Assembly (NCBI GenBank): GCA_964291635.2 | Contig: OZ219890.1 | Location: 992,001-1,056,000 of the forward strand | Origin: JAPPHA01 sp964291635 | GTDB taxonomy: Bacteria; Pseudomonadota; Alphaproteobacteria; Rhodobacterales; Rhodobacteraceae | Reading direction: 5' to 3' | DNA length: 64,000 nucleotides | Shown here: piece by piece, positions 41,950-50,917 of the stretch | Numbering within the stretch: position 1 is the first letter of the stretch | Layout: each line of letters starts with the position of its first letter | Made by a program: the position numbers and the translations under genes | The notes under the pieces: generated by a model | Told to the model about the DNA's origin: nothing | The model's input: the letters and a program-made list of their open reading frames with translations, nothing else | The model's database searches: none

Positions 41950-43060
41950 CTTCGCGATGCTCGGATTTCTCATCGCCCCTCTGACGAACACTCTTCGACC
42001 GCACTTCGCCTTGAGCAAGACAAGGCTCGCGACGCTGTCGGTCCTGCTCGTTGGCCTGGCAAACTGCCGGACCGTGAATCTCAGTCACCTTGCAAGCCAG
42101 TTTCCGGGCGCGGCCCTGCACGCGTCGAACTATCGACGGCTGCAGCGGTTCTTTCAGTTTGTCCGTCTTGATGAAGACGTGGTTGCGGTCCTGGTGGTGC
42201 GCATTCTCCGGCTCGCGGGTCCGAAGGTCCTTGCCCTGGACCCCGGACCAATTGGAAACTCGGTTCACGGGACGTGAACATCCTGGTCCTCGCCATCGTG
42301 ACGCAACGGTTCCGCGTGCCGTTGATGTGGAGCCTGCTCGACCACGGGGCAACTCGTCAACAGCACAACGCATCGCGTTGATGCATCGCTACCTGCGCCT
42401 GTTCGAAGTGTCCTCGATCGACGCCCTGCTCGCCGACCGGGAGTTCGTCGGTGCACGATGGCTGGAATTCCTCAATGAAAACAATATCCCGTTCGTCGTC
42501 CGCTTGCGTGAGAACCTGCAGGTCCGCACCGAAGACGACGGGATGCTGAGGCTGTTCCGCACGCTGGTGCACAAGAGCCGCAGAGGCAGCTAGTGCAACT
42601 GGACCGGCTGGCTGCACACCATGGCGGAGAAGCCGGAAAACCGGCTGAGTTCGTGGCAAAGCGGATCCGGGGAAAGGAGAGCCTCGTCATCGCGACCAAT
42701 ATGGAGCACCCCCGGGGTGCCCTGCGCCTCTATCGGCGTCGCTGGGGCATCGAATGCCACTTCTCGGATGCCAAGACCCGCGGCTTCAACATCGAGGACA
42801 CCCACATCACCGATTCCGCCAAACTCGCGACCCTCCTCGGCATCGTCACCCTCGCCGTGACGTGGGCACACCGCTGCGCGACCCGGGTGATGGGGCGCAA
42901 GCCAATCCGCCGGAAGACGCACAAACGGCTCGAGAAGTCCTGGTTCCGAACCGGGTTCGATGCTCTTCGGAGGTGGATCATCTACGACCCGGATGACGCA
43001 CTCATGGTATGGCAAACGACCATCCCAAAAAGACCGGTCAAACCAGCCGAAATCCAGTGA
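41950..43060 (+). pseudogene. IS4-family transposase, several frameshifts
   Basis: Three frames together read LTNTLRPHFALSKTRLATLS, SNYRRLQRFFQFVRLDEDVV and KVLALD (first catalytic Asp), then VPLMWSLLDHGA, IDALLADREFVGARWLEFLN (second Asp), and RLYRRRWGIECHFSDAKTRG, FNIEDTHITDSAKLATLLGI (third, YxxRW-IE). This is a complete IS4-type transposase in order but broken at least twice (about 42250 and 42590). Confidence 0.85.
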
Positions 43061-43322
43061 GTCGCGTACTGTGGTCTGGCAGCAGCAGATGTCCGCCTCA
43101 AGTTTGATTTCTTGGCCAAATTTGCAGCTTCGAGCCCATTACCCCAAATCAATGAGGTTTCATTTTCTCAATCTTTGAGAAAGGCGCCGGAAGGTCGAGG
43201 CCGAGGAGGTGCAGGAATCCGGTTTCTCTCTTGATGGGGCCAAGGGGATCTTCTCGACCAGTTTTAGGACCGGCTCTCCAAGCCTGAACAGACCGATTCC
43301 TCTCAACACGTCGGGCCCGGTA

Positions 43323-43616
43323 TCATGCCTGCATGTCCGGCAGAACCTTGGCCTCAAGGATGAAGCCAAGCGCCGACAGCACATTGATCAAGGTGCTCAG
43401 GCGAGGATTACCCTCGTCGCTCAACGCCCGGTACAGGCCCTCCCGTGATACACCCGATTTCCTGGCTACATCAGTCATTCCACGCGCGCGCGCCACTGTG
43501 CCGAGAGCGTGGGCAATAAACTTCGGATCGCCCGTCGCGAACGCTTCAGAAATAAGTTCCGCCGGCGCATCGGGGGATTTGAGGTGCTCTGCCGGATCAA
43601 ACCTCCTGGTTTTCAT
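43323..43616 (-). CDS. Addiction-module antidote (HigA-like, DNA-binding)
   Basis: 97 residues from the ATG at 43616: MKTRRFDPAEHLKSPDAPAE, LGTVARARGMTDVARKSGVS, REGLYRALSDEGNPRLSTLI and NVLSALGFILEAKVL. This is the 'putative addiction module antidote' family with an HTH. It overlaps the toxin end by 20 bases. Intact, in contrast to its toxin. Confidence 0.88.
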   Translation of the reverse strand: MKTRRFDPAEHLKSPDAPAELISEAFATGDPKFIAHALGTVARARGMTDVARKSGVSREGLYRALSDEGNPRLSTLINVLSALGFILEAKVLPDMQA

Positions 43617-43912
43617 CGTCGATCTCCTTCTCCATTTTTCTGGCCTTGTAAATGTCCCGTGCCTGGGAACCCTTGTCACAACCGCAAAGCAATATGATGA
43701 TCCTTTTGCCACGCGTGGCATAGTAGAGCCTGTATCCGCGCCCATGTTGAATCCGGAATTCGCTCACACCGTCTCCAAGCGACTTTGCATTTCCAAAAAG
43801 GTCCGACTTCAACCCGGAGGACCAACCGCTTCGCGATTGCTTCCCGGGCCTGGCGATCCTTGAGACCGAGAAACAATTTCTCGAAGACCGGCGTCTGGCG
43901 CAGTTCAAACAT
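43597..43912 (-). pseudogene. RelE-family addiction module killer, frameshifted
   Basis: From the ATG at 43912: MFELRQTPVFEKLFLGLKDR, QAREAIAKRLVLRVEVG. The frame then shifts in an A5/T5 run (43795-43799) and continues FGNAKSLGDGVSEFRIQHGR, GYRLYYATRGKRIIILLCGC, DKGSQARDIYKARKM. Joined, this is a standard killer protein of about 100 residues. The lesion is a homopolymer indel, so slippage or sequencing error should be considered. Confidence 0.8.
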
Positions 43913-43914
43913 GT

Positions 43915-43930
43915 GTAACGTATACGTTAC
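43915..43930 (-). promoter_or_regulatory. Perfect 16-bp palindromic operator of the TA module
   Basis: GTAACGTATACGTTAC is a perfect palindrome ending two bases upstream of the toxin ATG (43912). Position, symmetry and the HTH antitoxin make it the likely autoregulatory operator, possibly overlapping the translation start region. Confidence 0.65.
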
Positions 43931-44009
43931 GCTGCCGGGGTTGCGAACAAAATGTAATCGAGACCCCACCCAGACCGCAACTTGACCCCACAGATTTTGA
44001 AAAGCTTCC

Positions 44010-44130
44010 CGTCCATAGGCTCGTTCAGCGATGAACCCGGCAACCTCGGCCTGTGCTTCGCTCCGAATCAGCTCGAGGGCTCCAGCCCTTGTGACATCGG
44101 TCAGCGGGTCAGTTGAAAATCCGAAGATGC
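44010..44130 (-). pseudogene. IS256-type transposase N-terminal relic
   Basis: DPLTDVTRAGALELIRSEAQ followed by AEVAGFIAERA matches the start of one IS256 subgroup ('DPLTD-LR-GA--LI--AVEAEVA-FLA'). The rest is absent; the TA module begins immediately to its left. Confidence 0.6.
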
Positions 44131-44324
44131 GGCACCTTGTAACCATGCACTGGATTTCTCTGAATCCCCTTCGGGATCTGGACACACTTTCCCGATGCCG
44201 CTCACACCCGGCCCTGTGCCAGTTAGCTCGGCGTACTGTCTTTTCGCCCCTACCAGAATCAACCCCTAATACCCTACATATTGATTGATCCCGGGGATCC
44301 TGGCGATCGGGAAGGGGACAGGGA

Positions 44325-45902
44325 ATGACACGCAAGAAACAAACAGGATCGGCGAAATCTATCAGTTTCATGACCATGTGGTTAGCCATGCTCACCGCGG
44401 GAACCGGTCTTGTGGAGGCCTCGTCAGATCACGGGCCGCGCGCGGGGTTTGGGCAATTCCCGGTGATTGCCGGCGGCAACCTTTCAGCTGGGAATCTTGG
44501 CAACGAATGCGATGGCTGGATTGCTTCGGACGGCCCCACCCACACCTTCACGCGCGAAAATGCCCTGCACGTGATGGTCATTCAGGCCATGAGCGACGAT
44601 GACAACGTGCTTGTCGTCGAAGCACCGGACGGAGAGATCCATTGCAACGACGACAGTCTCGGAGATGGAAATGCGACACTGAGCTTCTACGACGAGGAAG
44701 CGATCCTGGCCGACATCGGGGCAAGTGAAGTTGATACGCAGCATTTCATTGACGGAGGCAGCGGCACCTACAGTGTCTGGGTCGGCACCTATTCACGCGA
44801 TTACGGGACCGTCCGCGCGACATTGGCAATCTTCGAAGCCCCGATCGAATTTCCCGACTCGCGCGTGACCGATTTCCAGTTACAGGGCGAATTCGCCCGG
44901 GAACAGGTCGACGTGATTGCAGGCGGCCACTACAGCTTGTCCATGCTTGCTGCGAAAGGTTGCAAAGGTTTCATTACCGGAGAAAGCAGTTACGCACTCG
45001 ATTACGAAGCCGGCGCCAGCGCCAATGACTTGCGCTTCGATGTCTACAGCGGATCCGTTGACACCACACTTGCGGTCCTAACGCCAGTCGGCGAATGGCG
45101 TTGCAATGACGACCATCTGGATTCATACCCGTCGATCCTTATCGGCAACCCGGACAATGGCACCTACCATGTCTGGGTTGGGACCATGGATCTCGGCGAT
45201 GCCGGCGAGCGTGCGAAACTGATCTTCCGGTCCGTCGCGGGAATCACGCATGATGCGGGCGGTGAAGCCGTGCCGCACGAACCGAGCATGGAATCGTCCG
45301 GTTCCGGGTTTCTTGTATCCGATGTGGGACACGTGCTGAGCAACCACCACGTGGTGCATGGCTGCACTGAATTGTCCGTGCGCAGGCCGGGCCAATTCGA
45401 AGCACGGGCCGAATTGATTGCCTGGAACGAATCCGCAGACCTGGCCCTTCTTCGTATTGAATCGGATGGTGAATTTCCTCATGTCAACTTCCGCAGCAAT
45501 CTGCCGGCGAGAACCGGAGAAGAGGTCGCGACACTTGGGTATCCTGGAAACTTCCAGCATGGATCGACTTTCACAACCGGAGTGATCACTTCCCTTTCCG
45601 GATTCAAGGGGCACCTGCAAGAGCTTCAGTTCAACGCGGAGGTGCGTGCTGGCTCAAGCGGCTCACCAATCTTCGACAGAAGCGGGAACGTGATCGGGAT
45701 CGCGACTGGAGTGCTGTCTTTCGGCTCGAAAGACGAGAAACCGATCAACGTGAACTACGGCACGCGTGGCTTCATCGTGCAGGTGTTTCTCGAGGTGAAC
45801 AACGTACCCTTCACCCGGGCGCTCTCGGACAGCGATTTGTCCTGGGTCGAGATTGCCGGAAGTGCGCGATCCTTCGTTCTCGAGGTGGGCTGTTACCACT
45901 GA
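44325..45902 (+). CDS. Secreted trypsin-like serine protease with duplicated N-terminal domain
   Basis: 525 residues. A signal peptide (SISFMTMWLAMLTAGTGLVE) precedes two similar beta-rich domains, residues 45-180 and 185-310; the shared parts are EIHCNDDSLGDG with TYSVWVGTYS and EWRCNDDHLDSY with TYHVWVGTMD. The C-terminal 200 residues are a trypsin/HtrA-like protease: His in HVLSNHHVVHGC, Asp in ESADLALLRIE, Ser in EVRAGSSGSPIFDRSGNVIG. No PDZ domain is visible. It probably acts in the periplasm or outside the cell; the repeats may be binding domains. It stands alone, with IS debris upstream. Confidence 0.85.
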   Translation: MTRKKQTGSAKSISFMTMWLAMLTAGTGLVEASSDHGPRAGFGQFPVIAGGNLSAGNLGNECDGWIASDGPTHTFTRENALHVMVIQAMSDDDNVLVVEAPDGEIHCNDDSLGDGNATLSFYDEEAILADIGASEVDTQHFIDGGSGTYSVWVGTYSRDYGTVRATLAIFEAPIEFPDSRVTDFQLQGEFAREQVDVIAGGHYSLSMLAAKGCKGFITGESSYALDYEAGASANDLRFDVYSGSVDTTLAVLTPVGEWRCNDDHLDSYPSILIGNPDNGTYHVWVGTMDLGDAGERAKLIFRSVAGITHDAGGEAVPHEPSMESSGSGFLVSDVGHVLSNHHVVHGCTELSVRRPGQFEARAELIAWNESADLALLRIESDGEFPHVNFRSNLPARTGEEVATLGYPGNFQHGSTFTTGVITSLSGFKGHLQELQFNAEVRAGSSGSPIFDRSGNVIGIATGVLSFGSKDEKPINVNYGTRGFIVQVFLEVNNVPFTRALSDSDLSWVEIAGSARSFVLEVGCYH

Positions 45903-46050
45903 TATCCTCGCGACAGGCAGACAGACACATGTTCGGGCATGGACCGAAAACAGGCTTGAGCTGCTGCCCGGGAGCCGCCCAGCCTCCCAGAAAGAGCATG
46001 AACAGGACAACGCGATGGAGATCGCCCGGTTGCAGGACGAGGCGATAAAT

Positions 46051-46665
46051 TCAGTTCCCGTTCCTGCTGCCGAGCTCTAACTGAACATTGAACAGCCGGG
46101 CCTCCGGCCGAACCCCGACCTCCAGGTTCACGAGAACGACCCGGGTGCGCCGGCCGTAGGCATCGGTTACGGTCCAGCCGTGAAGCCGAAGCGGTTCATT
46201 GATGAACTGGAGTTCGAGCTTGCCAAGCCCCGGACGCTCGGGGTCGGTCGCGATAATCATGGTCCTCTCGTCACCCCGTATGATCGAGGATGCCCCGAGT
46301 TTGGCTTCAAGATCCGGTTCGGCGGCCAGGAACAGGGCGAGAGGAGACGATCGCAGTGGATACTGCCGGAGCACCTTCGAACCCGCTTCGATCAGCGAGA
46401 TCTGGCCACCGCCCGCGATCACGACATCGGCTTCCGGACGGGAATACTCGAGCCGCATGCGCCCTGGCCGATGAACGTATAGCATGCCTTCCCGCCTCGT
46501 TCCGTCAGGATTGACCTGCACGAGGCCTGACCGGAGATACTTGAGACTCTCCAGGTAGCTCGAAATCTCGTCGAGCGACGGGGCCGCCGCCGCCGCAGGC
46601 AGCGCATTGGCCGCGGCAAGACCGAGGCAGAGGCAGAAGCGGAGAAGTCCGGTTCGGATGTTCAT
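46051..46665 (-). CDS. lolA: LolA-like outer-membrane lipoprotein carrier
   Basis: 204 residues from the ATG at 46665: signal peptide LLRFCLCLGLAAANALPAAA, then LDEISSYLESLKYLRSGLVQ, GTRREGMLYVHRPGRMRLEY, IIATDPERPGLGKLELQFIN and LHGWTVTDAYGRRTRVVLVN, the LolA fold that ferries lipoproteins across the periplasm. In alphaproteobacteria lolA commonly follows ftsK, and an ftsK 3' fragment lies just upstream here, which supports the call. Confidence 0.9.
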   Translation of the reverse strand: MNIRTGLLRFCLCLGLAAANALPAAAAAPSLDEISSYLESLKYLRSGLVQVNPDGTRREGMLYVHRPGRMRLEYSRPEADVVIAGGGQISLIEAGSKVLRQYPLRSSPLALFLAAEPDLEAKLGASSIIRGDERTMIIATDPERPGLGKLELQFINEPLRLHGWTVTDAYGRRTRVVLVNLEVGVRPEARLFNVQLELGSRNGN

Positions 46666-46733
46666 GGCATGAAGATTAGTCCCCGACCTGCGGCGGGGCA
46701 AGGCGCCGGGCATCACGACCCGTTTCGCATGGT

Positions 46734-47040
46734 TCACGGTTCCGGGATCAGGATCTCGCGCTTTCCGACATGGTTGGCCGGGCTGACCAGCCCCTCGTCT
46801 TCCATCTGTTCGACGAGACGGGCCGCCTTGTTGTAACCGATCGAGAGTTTTCTCTGGATATACGAGGTCGAACACTTGCGGTCGCTGGCCACGATCTCGA
46901 CGGCCTGGGCGTAGAGGTCGTCCTGTCTCGAATCGTTGCCGCGGCCGATGATCAGGTTGACCTCCGACTCCGTGGCTTCGTCCAGTCCCTCGACCACTCT
47001 GTGCACATACTCGGGCGGACCAAACCCCTCACACCAGACT
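46734..47040 (-). pseudogene. ftsK: ftsK 3' fragment (gamma domain only)
   Basis: Reads EGFGPPEYVHRVVEGLDEAT, then the gamma winged helix DDLYAQAVEIVASDRKCSTS, YIQRKLSIGYNKAARLVEQM, EDEGLVSPANHVGKREILIP. The gamma domain recognises KOPS sites on the chromosome. The motor domain (about 700 residues) is missing: upstream of about 47040 the sequence is an IS end. FtsK is normally essential, so an intact copy must exist elsewhere or this marks a rearrangement or misassembly. Confidence 0.85.
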
Positions 47041-47090
47041 GCCATCTTGATAGTCGCTGGACTGCCACCTTGATTGTCGCGCTGCAGCAG
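47037..47090. repeat. Tandem IS-end repeats that truncate ftsK
   Basis: ACTGCCATCTTGATAGTCGC and ACTGCCACCTTGATTGTCGC lie next to each other. Such tandem terminal repeats are a feature of IS21-type ends. They mark the junction where the ftsK motor region was lost. Confidence 0.6.
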
Positions 47091-47215
47091 ATATCGTATG
47101 ATGTGCCCTTGAACGGTCACTTCCCTACCACAGGGGCGTCCACAAAACTCCAAAATGACAAACTCAACATTTTGGAGGACGCACATCAACTAGCCACGCT
47201 CGGGGCTGCTGCCCC

Positions 47216-49570
47216 TCAAGGTTCGCCGGGCTTCGACATGCGGTAGCCGACGCCGCGCTCGTTGAAGATGTAGGCGGGGTTGGTCGCGTCGTCGCCGAGC
47301 TTCGCGCGAATCTGCTTCACGAAAGCGCGCACACGCCCGGTGTCGTTTGCCTCACGTGAGGTCCAGGCCTGGCGCAGCAGCGACTCCGACGTCACCACCC
47401 GCCCGGCGTTGACCGAGAGGATGCGAAGAATCTCGTATTCGGTCGCCGTGAGTGTCACCGCGCGCCCGTCCACCGTCACCCGGCGCCGCTCGTAGTCGAT
47501 TGCGAGTGCACCAAGCACGAACGGCTCACCGCCCGCGCGGGCGCGGAGCGCCGCGCCGACCCGCGCGTTGAGTTCAGTTGCCGAGAAAGGCTTGACCACG
47601 TAGTCGGCGGCGCCGGCCTTGAAGGCGCGCGCGATGGTCTCATCGCGGCCGTAGGCAGAGATGAAGATGACCGGCAGGTCGGAGAGCTCCACGATCTCGT
47701 CCAACAGTTCGATGCCGCCGGTCCCGGGCAGCATGAGGTCGAGCAGCACGAGTTTCGGCCGCTCTGCGCGGATGAGGCCGGCAATCTCGCCCGGCTCGGT
47801 GGTGACCAGGACGGCGTAGCCAGCCCCGGTGAGCGCGTCACGAACATGTCTAAGCGTGTGCGGGTCGTCGTCGACGACGAGGATGCACGGTTTCGCAGAC
47901 GCTTCGCCGGGGATGCGCTCGGTGACCGGGTGGTGCTGCATGAGGGCGCCTCTGCCCTCGGCCACGGGAAGTGTGAAGGTGAACTGCGTGCCCCGGCCGA
48001 GCCCCGGGCTCTCAGCACGGATTCGGCCGCCGTGGGCCTCGACCAGCCCCTTGCAGATCGCGAGCCCGAGCCCGCTCGCGGCGGTCCCCTGCCCGGAGTC
48101 GCCCCCGGTGAGCGCGACGTGCTTGCGAAACAGCTGGCCCAGTATCTCCGGCGGCACGCCGTGGCCCTGGTCGCAAACCGAGACGGCAACATGCGCGCCG
48201 TCGCGCGTTGCCTCCACCCGGATTGGGGAAAATTCCGGAGAGTGCCGTGCAGCGTTTGAGAGCAGGTTGTTCAGCACCTGCACGACGCGCTGGCGGTCGG
48301 CCATCACCGGCGGAAGGTCCGGCGGAAAGTCGATCTGGACGGCGTGGCGGCCGCCGCTGCTCAGGAACGTGTTCCTCGCACGGTCCACGAGCACCGCCAC
48401 GTCCGAGGGCACCGGATCGATCGAGAGCGTTCCCGCCTCGATGCGCCCGGCGTCGAGGAGGTTTCCGATGAGCCCCTGCATGTGGTCGGCCTGGGCGTCG
48501 ATGATGCGGAAGAACTGGTCCACCTCGACCTGCGGCAGTGCTGGCGCGGCACCGAGCACTGCAGCTACCGAACCCTTGATGGCCGCGAGCGGCGTGCGCA
48601 GCTCATGGCTCACCATGCCCAGGAACTCGGTTCGCATGCGCTCAATCTCGTCGAGCGGCGCAAGATCCTGAACGGTCACCACCACCGAACCGATTGCGTC
48701 TCCGTCGGTGGGAATCGGCGTGGCGTTGACCAGTACCCGAACACTGCGTCCGTCCGGCACCGAGAGTACCATCTCCTCGAGGCGCACCGTCTCGCAGCTG
48801 TTGAGTAGCTCTGCGAGGGGGAGATTGCTCAAGGACACCTCGCGACCGTCCCCGCGACGGAACGACATGACCTCCAGGAGCTGCTCCGGCGGGCTACCGG
48901 GCGTGCGCAAGCTCTCTACGATCCTTCGCGCTTCGCGGTTGAACCAGGTGAGGCGGCCGTTTTTCACATCGAAGACGACGACGCCCACCGGAGAGGTTTC
49001 GACCAAGGCCTCGAGGTCGGCCCGGGCGCTCCGTTCGCTGCGGTGGGTGCGCGCGTTGGCGATCGCCGACGCGGCCTGGGATGCGAACAGGGTCAGCACT
49101 TCCTCGTCCTCGTCGGTGAACGCTTCGCCATCCGCCTTGTCGGCGAGGAAGAAACTGCCGACGTCGGCGCCGTGATGACGCATCGGCGTGCCCTGGAAGT
49201 TGCGGGAGAACACCCGGGGCGGCTCGACGCCGAGCGCGCGGACGTAACCCGCGAGGTCGTCGATCCGCAACGGTCCCGGCAGGGCGCGGAAGTGTTCGAA
49301 AACGCGCATGCTTTCGGGCCAGTCGATCAGCGCCTGGCGTTCTTCCGGCGTGAAGCCCGAAAACAGGTAGTCCAGTGGCGCGCCCGCCCTGTCGACGGTG
49401 ACAATGACACCCCAGCGGGCATCAGTGAGCATCCGGGCACTCTCGACCACCTCGTCAAGTACGGTGTCGAGGTCGAGGCTGGCGTTGATTCGGAGAATGG
49501 CCGCATTCAGTGCGGCGTTGCGCTCGCGGGCCGCCTCGAGTTCGCGGCGCATGTCGTCGACATCGTTCAT
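47216..49570 (-). CDS. Single-chain two-component system: GAF-PAS-histidine kinase-receiver-winged helix
   Basis: 784 residues. GAF, about 30-175 (VDRAGAPLDYLFSGFTPEER); PAS, about 190-310 (VVVFDVKNGRLTWFNREARR); dimerisation/phosphoacceptor His in FLGMVSHELRTPLAAIKGS; ATPase domain with N box NNLLSNAARHSPE and G boxes VCDQGHGVPPEI and ASGLGLAICKGLVEAHGG; receiver, about 565-680 (LVVDDDPHTLRHVRDAL, phospho-Asp in LVLLDLMLPG); OmpR-type winged helix, about 690-780 (TATEYEILRILSVNAGRVVT). Sensor, kinase and DNA-binding regulator in one chain is uncommon. There is no membrane segment, so it should sense a cytoplasmic signal. Two decayed paralogues lie at 4179 and 55090. Confidence 0.92.
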   Translation of the reverse strand: MNDVDDMRRELEAARERNAALNAAILRINASLDLDTVLDEVVESARMLTDARWGVIVTVDRAGAPLDYLFSGFTPEERQALIDWPESMRVFEHFRALPGPLRIDDLAGYVRALGVEPPRVFSRNFQGTPMRHHGADVGSFFLADKADGEAFTDEDEEVLTLFASQAASAIANARTHRSERSARADLEALVETSPVGVVVFDVKNGRLTWFNREARRIVESLRTPGSPPEQLLEVMSFRRGDGREVSLSNLPLAELLNSCETVRLEEMVLSVPDGRSVRVLVNATPIPTDGDAIGSVVVTVQDLAPLDEIERMRTEFLGMVSHELRTPLAAIKGSVAAVLGAAPALPQVEVDQFFRIIDAQADHMQGLIGNLLDAGRIEAGTLSIDPVPSDVAVLVDRARNTFLSSGGRHAVQIDFPPDLPPVMADRQRVVQVLNNLLSNAARHSPEFSPIRVEATRDGAHVAVSVCDQGHGVPPEILGQLFRKHVALTGGDSGQGTAASGLGLAICKGLVEAHGGRIRAESPGLGRGTQFTFTLPVAEGRGALMQHHPVTERIPGEASAKPCILVVDDDPHTLRHVRDALTGAGYAVLVTTEPGEIAGLIRAERPKLVLLDLMLPGTGGIELLDEIVELSDLPVIFISAYGRDETIARAFKAGAADYVVKPFSATELNARVGAALRARAGGEPFVLGALAIDYERRRVTVDGRAVTLTATEYEILRILSVNAGRVVTSESLLRQAWTSREANDTGRVRAFVKQIRAKLGDDATNPAYIFNERGVGYRMSKPGEP

Positions 49571-49990
49571 CGGTCGTCGTCCTATTCCGGGTTGAATCCG
49601 AGGCGGGGCCGCGGTCGCGGCGTGTGCGGTCGGGCGCGTCGGTTGATTCGGACACCGCGGAACAGATTAGCGTCGATAACCCGCTAAAGCCATACAATAC
49701 GTACGAAATAGCTTCATTTTCGCATACTCCCCTCACGGACAATCGATTAGGTTCCGGGTATAATGATGATTCAGTCGGGCGATGACGCATGGTTGGCGAT
49801 GACGCATGGGTTCAGGTACCGGCGAGCTGTAGAGGCCTGTAGAGGAGGCCAGAATATGCCTAGTCTCCCGCGCAATAATTTTGAGCCGGGCCGCATCTAT
49901 TGTCCGCCGTTACGGCGGTTCCCTCCGTGCCACTGACGCCATGAGCCGCGCCGACCATGCCCGGCGAGGAAATGAATCCCGTCGCCTGAC
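49571..49990 (-). promoter_or_regulatory. Kinase upstream region, copied at 3790-4178
   Basis: Region upstream of the kinase start, homologous to the inverted block near 4 kb. It contains GGCGATGACGCATGG twice in tandem (about 49772-49806; the other copy has it once), the direct repeat CTGTAGAGG x2 and a hairpin CCGCCGTTACGGCGG near 49910. Conservation across both copies suggests promoter or regulatory content; no gene is supported in it. Confidence 0.55.
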
Positions 49991-50917
49991 CTGCCTCCCC
50001 CGCCGGCCGGGGGAGGCTGCTTCCCCTTCCCGCTTTCATACTTCCCGTCTCCCAGGTTTCCTGGTGCGTTCCGCGGTGCGCCTGCCCGGCCCCGCCGCCG
50101 ACCTTTGGCTGCGCGCGTTCGCCGCGTCGGCAGTGGCGCAACCCAGCGTCACCCTGACGAACTTCACCAGGCTGGCATCGGACGGCATTTTTGCCGGATT
50201 CAAGATTGACAGCGCACAGGCGCTCACCGCGGGCAGCCATTCCCACGCCTGCAAGTCGAGCAGCGTAGACGCGGGCATGCAAGACAGGATCGACACAACG
50301 GTTGACACCGTCAGCATCCACTCCAACTCGTGCGGCAGTCGTCCGGGAAACACCATCCTGGGTACGCTGACGAACCCGTCGACCGTTTTCAGAAAATGCG
50401 ATGGGTTTCCGGGCGCGGTGGCAGGGTGGAGCAATGGAAACCGTAGCCATTGTCGCCCCCGCAGCAACAGGCCCTGGAGTCAATCGTTTTCCCTACGGGA
50501 TGCTCATGTTCAGCGGCGACGCCACCGGCACGCCGAATCCGGGCTTCGGACTTTCGAACGGCGGCGTGCGGGAGGTCCGCGCCGCTTGACCGCTGCGCCC
50601 GGCGGTGGTTGGCGGTTGCGGTTGCGAGGCCAGGTTCGCGGCGATCCGGATGGAGTCCGCGAACGACGCTCAGGCGGTTTGACGTGGTCAACGATATTCC
50701 GCCGCAGGATCTCGAGGCCGTCATGCTTACGACCGAAAACCGAAGAGTTGCCGAGGCGCGTCCCGGTTTTGGAAGGCAGTCCATGAAATTTCAAGGTCGG
50801 GTGTGGAAAGTTGACTGCTGCATAGGAGAGACCGTCGAAGTCAAGAATTCGGTCGTGGCTGCGTCGGGCGAAACGAGCCGACTATCGAAAACGCGGTAAT
50901 CCAAGTCCCATCCGGCC
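49991..50917. other. Intergenic region without a supported gene
   Basis: Long frames occur on both strands but none shows a recognisable domain or ribosome site. The plus-strand segment around 50475-50590 (GVNRFPYGMLMFSGDATGTP) and the minus-strand segment near 50700-50790 (SSVFGRKHDGLEILRRNIVD) are the most coding-like. I would leave both unannotated. Confidence 0.4.

Noticed and set aside
50036..50786. Several long frames on both strands between the kinase and LysR gene
   Set aside because: None has a ribosome site, recognisable motif or coding-like composition clearly better than the opposite strand.
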